Of a stretch of 64,000 bases of DNA, positions 58,849-64,000 are shown piece after piece. This stretch comes from RGIG2041 sp045546315 (lineage in GTDB: Bacteria > Bacillota > Clostridia > UBA1381 > UMGS1253), in the NCBI GenBank assembly GCA_045546315.1, contig JAZQCN010000059.1, positions 62,001 to 126,000 on the forward strand, written 5' to 3'. A program made the position numbers and the translations under genes. The notes beneath the pieces are model-generated. The model saw only the letters and a program-made list of their open reading frames with translations. It ran no database searches and was not told the DNA's origin. Within the stretch, counting starts at the first letter, position 1; every line of letters starts with the position of its first letter.

Positions 58849-59928
58849 ATGAAAAAGAGAATCGGTATACTCACCAGCGGCGGCGATTGCCCGGGGCTGA
58901 ATGCAACCATTCGCGGCGTAGCCAAAGCCGTATATGAAAAAATGGGGAGCGATGCGGAAATTATCGGCATTGAAGACGGATACCACGGACTTATCCACGG
59001 CGAATACCACAAAATGAAGCCCTCCGACTTTTCCGGCATCCTAACCGTCGGCGGCACAATTCTCGGCACCTCACGCACGCCGTACTCAAAAATGCAGGTC
59101 ATCGGCGAGGACAACATTGACAAGGTTGCCGCGATGAAGAAAAATTACAAGGAAATGAAGCTTGACTGCCTCTTAACGCTCGGCGGTAACGGCACGCATA
59201 AAACGGCAAATCTGCTGGCAAACGAAGGGCTGAATATTATCGGTCTACCGAAAACCATTGACAACGATATTTTCGGCACAGATGTAACCTTCGGCTTCCA
59301 CACCGCAGTGGACACCGCTACGGATGTGATTGATAAAATCCACACCACTGCCTCCAGCCATCGCCGCGTTATGCTCGTTGAAATTATGGGCAACAAGGCC
59401 GGCTGGCTCACGCTGTATTCCGCAGTGGCAGGTGGCGCTGACATTATTTTAATCCCGGAAATCCCTTATGATACGGATAAAATTTTAAGCGCAATTGACC
59501 GCCGCGCAGACCGTGGGCGCGCCTTCTCCATCATTGCAGTAGCTGAAGGTGCAATGTCGAAAGACGAAGCGAAGCTGAAAAAGAAGCAGCGTGCGCTTTT
59601 GCGTGCAGAGCTCGGCTATAAAACCGCTACGCAGCAAATAGCAGACGAAATTGCAAAGCGCTCAACCTATGAAACACGCGTTGTGCTCTCCGGCCACATT
59701 GTGCGCGGCGGCAGCCCATCTGCCTATGACCGTGTGCTTGCAACGCAGTTCGGTGCGTATGCTGCGGAGCTGATTGAAAAGGAAATCTACGGTGTCAGCG
59801 TGGCAATGGTCAACAACCGTATCACGCATAACGCGTTAAAAGACATTGCAGGGATTACAAAATTCGTTCCGGCTGACCACCAGATGATTGGCGTAGCCAA
59901 AAGTATGGGCGTTTCCTTTGGTGATTAA
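58849..59928 (+). CDS. pfkA: 6-phosphofructokinase
   Basis: A 359-residue phosphofructokinase from ATG 58849 (TCGGAGGA eight bases upstream; ATG 58843 is too close). LTSGGDCPGLNATIRG and LLTLGGNGTHKTA form the phosphate-donor site; the glycine after GGN corresponds to the ATP-type position. PKTIDNDIFGTD has Lys where classical bacterial ATP enzymes have Gly. This mixture is known in the group of larger, ATP-using, less regulated PFKs. MVEIMGNKAGWL contacts fructose-6-phosphate. Central glycolytic step. Confidence 0.93.
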   Translation: MKKRIGILTSGGDCPGLNATIRGVAKAVYEKMGSDAEIIGIEDGYHGLIHGEYHKMKPSDFSGILTVGGTILGTSRTPYSKMQVIGEDNIDKVAAMKKNYKEMKLDCLLTLGGNGTHKTANLLANEGLNIIGLPKTIDNDIFGTDVTFGFHTAVDTATDVIDKIHTTASSHRRVMLVEIMGNKAGWLTLYSAVAGGADIILIPEIPYDTDKILSAIDRRADRGRAFSIIAVAEGAMSKDEAKLKKKQRALLRAELGYKTATQQIADEIAKRSTYETRVVLSGHIVRGGSPSAYDRVLATQFGAYAAELIEKEIYGVSVAMVNNRITHNALKDIAGITKFVPADHQMIGVAKSMGVSFGD

Positions 59929-59932
59929 CATA

Positions 59933-59961
59933 AAAAAGAGTGTGCATTGCACACTCTTTTT
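59933..59961. terminator. Bidirectional terminator between pfkA and greA
   Basis: AAAAAAGAGTGTGCA / TGCACACTCTTTTTT stem with T tract on both strands. Confidence 0.9.
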
Positions 59962-60444
59962 TTACGCTCTGGAAATTTCCAAAATCTTAAACTGTACGAT
60001 ACCGCCCGGTGTCTGCACATCAACGACATCATCCACCTTTTTACCAAGAAGCGCCTTACCGACCGGCGACTCATAGGAAAGCTTGTTTGCTGACGGATCT
60101 GCCTCTGTCGGGCCAACAATGCTGTATTCCTCTTCTTCTTCAAATTCAATATCCAAAAGCTTTACCTTTGCACCGATGCTGACAGCTTCCGTATCAATTG
60201 CGCCCTCATCTACAACACGCGCAATCTTCATCATGCCCTCCAGCTGTGCAATTCTTGCTTCCATCTGTGCCTGCTCATTCTTTGCTTCGTCGTACTCAGA
60301 GTTCTCGGAAAGATCGCCGAATGCAAGCGCCTGCTTGATTTTTTCCGCCACTTCCTTGCGGCGTACAAGTTTCAATTCGTCAAGCTCAGCTTCAAGCTTC
60401 GCTAAGCCCTCTGCTGTCAAGAACAATTCTTTTGCCTCTGCCAT
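59962..60444 (-). CDS. greA: Transcription elongation factor GreA
   Basis: A 160-residue factor that enters the RNA polymerase secondary channel and stimulates transcript cleavage. The coiled-coil tip ALAFGDLSENSEYDEAKNEQ with its acidic pair is intact (~residues 38-57), followed by the FKBP-like C-terminal domain (SYESPVGKALLGKKVDDVV, PGGIVQFKIL). ATG 60444 follows GGAGG; the frame continues upstream without a site. Its catalytic help depends on the Mg site of RpoC, which is altered in this window. Confidence 0.96.
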   Translation of the reverse strand: MAEAKELFLTAEGLAKLEAELDELKLVRRKEVAEKIKQALAFGDLSENSEYDEAKNEQAQMEARIAQLEGMMKIARVVDEGAIDTEAVSIGAKVKLLDIEFEEEEEYSIVGPTEADPSANKLSYESPVGKALLGKKVDDVVDVQTPGGIVQFKILEISRA

Positions 60445-60552
60445 TTTTATATAGCCTCCAATAATTATTTCAAATCCGCAGTCGAATAATACAAATGTTA
60501 CAAATGATAAAGTCAATCTTCAATATTTCTTGTGGAATTTGACACTTTCTTT

Positions 60553-60580
60553 ATTATACCATTCTTTTTCATAATGTCAA
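60553..60580 (-). promoter_or_regulatory. Sigma-A promoter of greA
   Basis: Minus-strand TTGACA (60575-60580), 16-bp spacer, TATAAT (60553-60558); ~100-nt leader. Confidence 0.78.
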
Positions 60581-61383
60581 GTCTTTTTCATTTTCCAGCC
60601 GATTTTCTCGAGTGAACCTACGACATCCTCCTTAGATTCATCACAACAAAGCAGCACAAATTCTGCCGCACGGCAATCTGCACGCTCGAAATAACGGAAG
60701 AACGCCGCATAACCAAACACCGTTTCAAAGTAATAGTTTCGACACGCACGGTAAGGATAGCTCCCCGTAAAATCCAAAATCAACCCGCTGCTGAACACCT
60801 CCTGCGGCGGCACGGACAGCAAAAGCACCAAATTCACCGTATTCAAACATTTCACGCTTGTTGTCACCTGCGCGGCAAGCCCATACTCATCAAACAGCAC
60901 ATCCAAAGCCTGCTCCGCGCCCACGCGTTCCGGCGATACCAGCACCAGTTGTTTTGTATACTTCGTCATGTGTCGCGCAGCAGCCAGCCCACCTTCCGCA
61001 AACGGATTTTCATAGATGCCGACCCTCGTGTTTTCCGGCGACAGTAAAAAGCTTTTGCAATGCCTTTCTATTATATATCCTGCTACCGCGCAAAATATAC
61101 GGCGTCCATCCGGCAAGAAAAATTTACCTGCAAAGCAGGTGCGCAGCGCCTCCGGCGCATATACGCACTCAATTCTGTTTTTTTCCATCTGCCGAATCAG
61201 CCTATGAAGCAGCCTGCTTTGCTGGCGTTCCGTCATTTGCGCAAACGCATCCTGCGTACAGGGCAATATAAAAAGGAGGCAAGCCTTATCTTCAACCGGG
61301 AAATGCAGCGTTTCCGTTTTTATACGCCGAAACAGCTTCCGCCCTCGATTCTGATTTGAGAATCCGACAATTGCACCACGCAT
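60577..61383 (-). CDS. Protein of unknown function, Cys-rich, Rossmann-like middle part
   Basis: A 268-residue protein from ATG 61383 (GGGAGGACA upstream). N-terminal basic part (MRGAIVGFSNQNRGRKLFRR), a Cys-containing middle, then VGIYENPFAEGGLAAARHMTKYTKQLVLVSPE, which reads like a glycine-rich loop of a Rossmann fold, and VNLVLLLSVPPQ as a further buried strand. About nine cysteines, no membrane helix, no catalytic motif I recognise. It is a single gene divergent from comM, with TATAAT (near 61402) but no good -35, so another sigma factor is possible. The greA promoter overlaps its last codons. Confidence 0.75.
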   Translation of the reverse strand: MRGAIVGFSNQNRGRKLFRRIKTETLHFPVEDKACLLFILPCTQDAFAQMTERQQSRLLHRLIRQMEKNRIECVYAPEALRTCFAGKFFLPDGRRIFCAVAGYIIERHCKSFLLSPENTRVGIYENPFAEGGLAAARHMTKYTKQLVLVSPERVGAEQALDVLFDEYGLAAQVTTSVKCLNTVNLVLLLSVPPQEVFSSGLILDFTGSYPYRACRNYYFETVFGYAAFFRYFERADCRAAEFVLLCCDESKEDVVGSLEKIGWKMKKT

Positions 61384-61454
61384 AACAATGTCCTCCCTTG
61401 TTTTTATTATATATACATGTCCTAATGGAAAAATGACAGATTTTACAGATTTTG

Positions 61455-61483
61455 TTGTAATGTCCCTTTAAAAAGTGTATAAT
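61455..61483 (+). promoter_or_regulatory. Sigma-A promoter of comM
   Basis: TTGTAA (61455-61460), 17-bp spacer, TATAAT (61478-61483). Confidence 0.72.
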
Positions 61484-61513
61484 GGGTTTAAGAAAATTTC
61501 AGGTGGTGACAAA

Positions 61514-63046
61514 ATGGTTGCAAAAGTTAAATCTGCCGGCTTAGAGGGACTTGAGGGCTTCGTGGTCGAGGTGGAAATTGATATTTCCGGCGGCTTGCCC
61601 GCATTCGACATTGTCGGTCTGCCGGATGCAGCAGTGAAAGAAGCACGCGAGCGCGTGCGCGCGGCCGTTAAAAACAGCGGTTTTACCATGCTGCCCAAGC
61701 ATGTAGTGATGAATCTTGCCCCTGCTGACATCAAAAAGGAAGGCAGCGTCTACGATTTACCAATTTGCGCAGCATATCTTTCCGCAACCGGACAGATGAA
61801 CATTGGCAACACAGAGGAGAGCATGTTCTTCGGCGAGCTTTCCTTAGACGGCGGCGTGCGCCCGGTTATCGGTATTCTGCCGATGGTATTAACCGCGCGC
61901 GAAAACGGCATTAAACGGGTATTTGTGCCGGCAGTAAACGCGCAGGAGGCAGCCGTTGCGCAGGGCGTTGAGGTCTACGGTGTAGAAAGCCTGGCGGCGC
62001 TTAAGGCGCACTTCAGCGGTGAAACGCCGATTCAACCGACGCAGGTTGACTTAGAAGGCATCTTCAGCTATAACGCGAGCCACGAGCCGGATTTTTCCGA
62101 TGTAAAAGGGCAGGAGGGCGTCAAGCGCGCGCTGGAAATTGCAGCCGCCGGCAATCATAATGTGCTGATGATTGGCACACCGGGCAGCGGCAAAACGATG
62201 CTTGCAAAGCGTTTGCCGACCATATTGCCGGATATGACCTTTGAAGAGGCACTGGAAATCACAAAAATACATTCCGTAGCCGGCATTTTACCGTCGGACA
62301 AGCCGCTTGTTACGCGCAGACCGTTCCGCAGTCCGCACCACACGATTTCTGCAGTCGGGCTCGCCGGCGGCGGACGCATTCCGCGCCCGGGCGAAATCAG
62401 CCTGGCGCACAACGGCGTTCTGTTTTTAGACGAGCTGCCGGAATTTAATAAAACCGCACTCGAGGTTTTGCGACAGCCGCTGGAGGACGGCGATGTAACG
62501 ATTGCGCGCGTCAGCGCAACTGTAAACTACGCCTCCAATGTGATGTTTGTGGCAGCGATGAACCCCTGCAAATGCGGCTACCACGGCGACCCGTCCGGCC
62601 GATGCACCTGCACGCCGGGCGCAATCGAGCAATATATGGGGCGCATCAGCGGCCCTTTGATGGACAGAATTGATATGCACATCAGCGTCGCACCCGTAGC
62701 GTATGAATCCTTCAAAAGCGACACGCCTGCCGAAACCTCGGCAGATATTAAAAAGCGTGTCGATGCCGCAAGGCAGCTGCAGCAGCAGCGGTATAAGGAC
62801 TATCCGCAAATCTACTCCAACGCACAGCTGACGCCAGCAATGATTGACAAATTCTGCCGCCTGGGCGAAGCGGAGCACGCGCTGATGAAGAACGCCTTTG
62901 ACCGCCTCGGCTTAAGCGCAAGAGCGCACCACGGCATTTTGAAGGTTGCGCGTACGATTGCCGATTTAGACGGCAGCGAAGAGATTCGCGTGCAGCATCT
63001 GGCAGAAGCGATACAGTATCGTAGCTTAGACAGAAGCACGCATTAA
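61514..63046 (+). CDS. comM: YifB/ComM-family AAA+ ATPase (Mg-chelatase-like)
   Basis: A 510-residue protein from ATG 61514 (AGGTGGTGAC upstream). An N-terminal Lon-like domain (VEVEIDISGGLPAFDIVGLPDAAVKEARERVRAA) precedes the AAA+ module: Walker A MIGTPGSGKTMLAK (~residue 220), Walker B NGVLFLDELPEF, sensor VMFVAAMNPCKCG, and a Mg-chelatase C-terminal domain. In Gram-negatives ComM is a helicase extending branch migration during natural transformation; in Clostridia the role is assumed to be similar but is not shown. Confidence 0.93.
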   Translation: MVAKVKSAGLEGLEGFVVEVEIDISGGLPAFDIVGLPDAAVKEARERVRAAVKNSGFTMLPKHVVMNLAPADIKKEGSVYDLPICAAYLSATGQMNIGNTEESMFFGELSLDGGVRPVIGILPMVLTARENGIKRVFVPAVNAQEAAVAQGVEVYGVESLAALKAHFSGETPIQPTQVDLEGIFSYNASHEPDFSDVKGQEGVKRALEIAAAGNHNVLMIGTPGSGKTMLAKRLPTILPDMTFEEALEITKIHSVAGILPSDKPLVTRRPFRSPHHTISAVGLAGGGRIPRPGEISLAHNGVLFLDELPEFNKTALEVLRQPLEDGDVTIARVSATVNYASNVMFVAAMNPCKCGYHGDPSGRCTCTPGAIEQYMGRISGPLMDRIDMHISVAPVAYESFKSDTPAETSADIKKRVDAARQLQQQRYKDYPQIYSNAQLTPAMIDKFCRLGEAEHALMKNAFDRLGLSARAHHGILKVARTIADLDGSEEIRVQHLAEAIQYRSLDRSTH

Positions 63047-63062
63047 GAAAGGAATGAAAACT

Positions 63063-63863
63063 ATGAACTTAGCAGTTATCGGCGGCGGCAAAATGGCGCA
63101 CGCTATGGTCTTCGGTATTTTAAATACGAAGCGAATCGAAGCAAATAACATTTATGTTTCTGATAAATTTGAAGCCGGTCTTTCGGATTTTGCCGCAGCC
63201 GGCATGCATACAACGACAGACAATACCGTAGCTGCAAGCGCAGCGGACACCATTTTGGTTGCGGTTAAGCCGGATGTTTATCCGAGTGTTTTAGCAGAGC
63301 TTTCCAAGGTAGACAGCGCTGAGAAAAAGCTTTATATCTCTATAGCGCCGGGCATTACAGTAGATGCGATTAAGGGTTATCTCGGCTTTGATGCAAAGGT
63401 CATCCGCACGATGCCAAACACACCGGCAATGGTTGGCGAGGGCATGACAGCGGTTTTCGCACCTGCACCGGTTACGGAAGCTGAGCTTTCTATGGCGCTG
63501 GATTTGTTTAATGCCTTCGGCAAGGCTGCTGTAATATCCGAAAAGCAAATGGAAGCAGCGGTTGCCGTTTCCGGCAGTAGCCCGGCATATGTATTTATGT
63601 TTATCGAAGCGCTTGCCGACGGTGCAGTTGCCGGCGGTATACCGCGCAGCCTTGCCTACGAATTTGCGGCGCAAGCCGTGCTCGGCTCGGCGAAAATGGT
63701 TTTGGAAACCGGCAAGCACCCCGGTGAGCTGAAGGATATGGTGTGTTCTCCGGGCGGCACAACAATTGATGCCGTTGCGGCACTCGAGCAGGGCGGCTTT
63801 CGTGCAGCAGTGCTCGATGCAATGGAAAAATGTATTGAAAAAAGCAAAAAAATGGGCAATTAA
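63063..63863 (+). CDS. proC: Pyrroline-5-carboxylate reductase
   Basis: A 266-residue NAD(P)H enzyme making proline from P5C. The Rossmann start MNLAVIGGGKMAHAMVFGIL, VKPDVYPSVLAEL, RTMPNTPAMVGEGMTAVF, VSGSSPAYVFMFIEALADGAV and the C-terminal signature MVCSPGGTTIDAVAALEQGGFRAAV are all present. ATG 63063 is favoured over ATG 63054, which touches AAGAAAGGA. It lies 16 bp after comM and may share its transcript. Confidence 0.95.
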   Translation: MNLAVIGGGKMAHAMVFGILNTKRIEANNIYVSDKFEAGLSDFAAAGMHTTTDNTVAASAADTILVAVKPDVYPSVLAELSKVDSAEKKLYISIAPGITVDAIKGYLGFDAKVIRTMPNTPAMVGEGMTAVFAPAPVTEAELSMALDLFNAFGKAAVISEKQMEAAVAVSGSSPAYVFMFIEALADGAVAGGIPRSLAYEFAAQAVLGSAKMVLETGKHPGELKDMVCSPGGTTIDAVAALEQGGFRAAVLDAMEKCIEKSKKMGN

Positions 63864-63869
63864 ATACAA

Positions 63870-63905
63870 AACAGCGCTTGAATTTGCATCAAGCGCTGTT
63901 TTTTT
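63870..63905 (+). terminator. Terminator of comM-proC
   Basis: AACAGCGCTTGA / TCAAGCGCTGTT stem with 7-nt loop and T5-T7 tail. Confidence 0.92.
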
Positions 63906-63912
63906 GCAAGAA

Positions 63913-63942
63913 AAAAAGCAGTGGGCAAGCCCACTGCTTTTT
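63913..63942. terminator. Terminator of the partial minus-strand gene at the window end
   Basis: AAAAAGCAGTGGGC / GCCCACTGCTTTTT, perfect 14-bp stem with 2-nt loop; T-rich on the minus strand, 17 bp after the putative stop at 63959-63961. Confidence 0.85.
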
Positions 63943-63958
63943 ATTTGGTTTGTAAAAC

Positions 63959-64000
63959 TTACGGAGCCGGAACTACCGGTGTGTCCGGAAGATTTTTGAG
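63959..64000 (-). CDS. C-terminal end of a gene entering from the right edge
   Basis: Thirteen codons and a TAA on the minus strand read LKNLPDTPVVPAP. A strong terminator just downstream supports a real gene end. Too short to identify; the Pro-rich end is all that can be said. Confidence 0.45.
   Translation of the reverse strand, partial: LKNLPDTPVVPAP

Overview
This 64 kb window looks like a chromosome segment of an anaerobic, spore-forming, fermentative Clostridia member (Bacillota; an Oscillospirales-like gut organism would fit, but that rank is inference). The reasons are the [FeFe]-hydrogenase maturases HydF/HydG, pyruvate formate-lyase with its activase, SpoIID, SLH-domain surface proteins, VanW and G5/3D wall proteins, YajC with a TIGR04086-type neighbour, and clostridial-type RpoB/RpoC. 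Promoters are mostly clear sigma-A boxes and genes are tightly packed. I see no rRNA, tRNA, phage, IS element or CRISPR array.

Layout. 1-3.2 kb: an amidohydrolase / quinone-oxidoreductase-like / EamA-transporter operon (minus strand) with a divergent AraC regulator. 3.3-11.8 kb: a complete minus-strand histidine operon, yerC(hisR-like)-hisZGDCBHAF-hisIE-hisK, with a palindrome over its promoter. 11.9-16.8 kb: an amino-sugar operon (deaminase-like, nagA, GH20 hexosaminidase) with a divergent AraC regulator. 16.8-20.6 kb: a lone rhaA, yajC plus a small membrane protein, and a secreted protein with a copper-amine-oxidase-N-like domain. 20.7-28.6 kb: rpoB-rpoC with a long leader, detached from ribosomal protein genes. 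28.6-30.3 kb: HAD phosphatase and M14 carboxypeptidase. 30.4-35.8 kb: hydrogenase-maturation operon (TM1266-like, hydG, hydF) and an ACT/UPF0210/radical-SAM operon. 35.9-40 kb: VanW and G5/3D wall proteins, a 103-bp tandem repeat, a two-OB-fold SSB. 40-43 kb: pflB-pflA. 43.3-47 kb: a large SLH surface-layer protein with a structured leader and a repeat-rich intergenic region. 47-52.4 kb: nucleotidyltransferase, VanW, DUF1846, SLOG and a second SLH protein. 52.5-54.4 kb: spoIID preceded by three unrecognised small genes. 54.5-64 kb: a small unknown protein, nif3-trmK-ppk, pfkA, greA, an unknown protein, comM, proC.

The most striking observation is in rpoC. The universal Mg-binding motif NADFDGDQ reads NADFFGGQ here, with several further unusual residues just after it. 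This is either a local consensus error or a very abnormal polymerase. Other points worth a look are a promoter-then-terminator leader in front of the hydrogenase-maturation genes, a pseudoknot-capable leader in front of the S-layer gene, the spoIID-linked small genes behind a sigma-E-like promoter, a polyphosphate kinase with a C-terminal membrane anchor, and several intergenic repeat families. Start codons were moved from the longest open frame wherever a Shine-Dalgarno sequence clearly favours an internal start.
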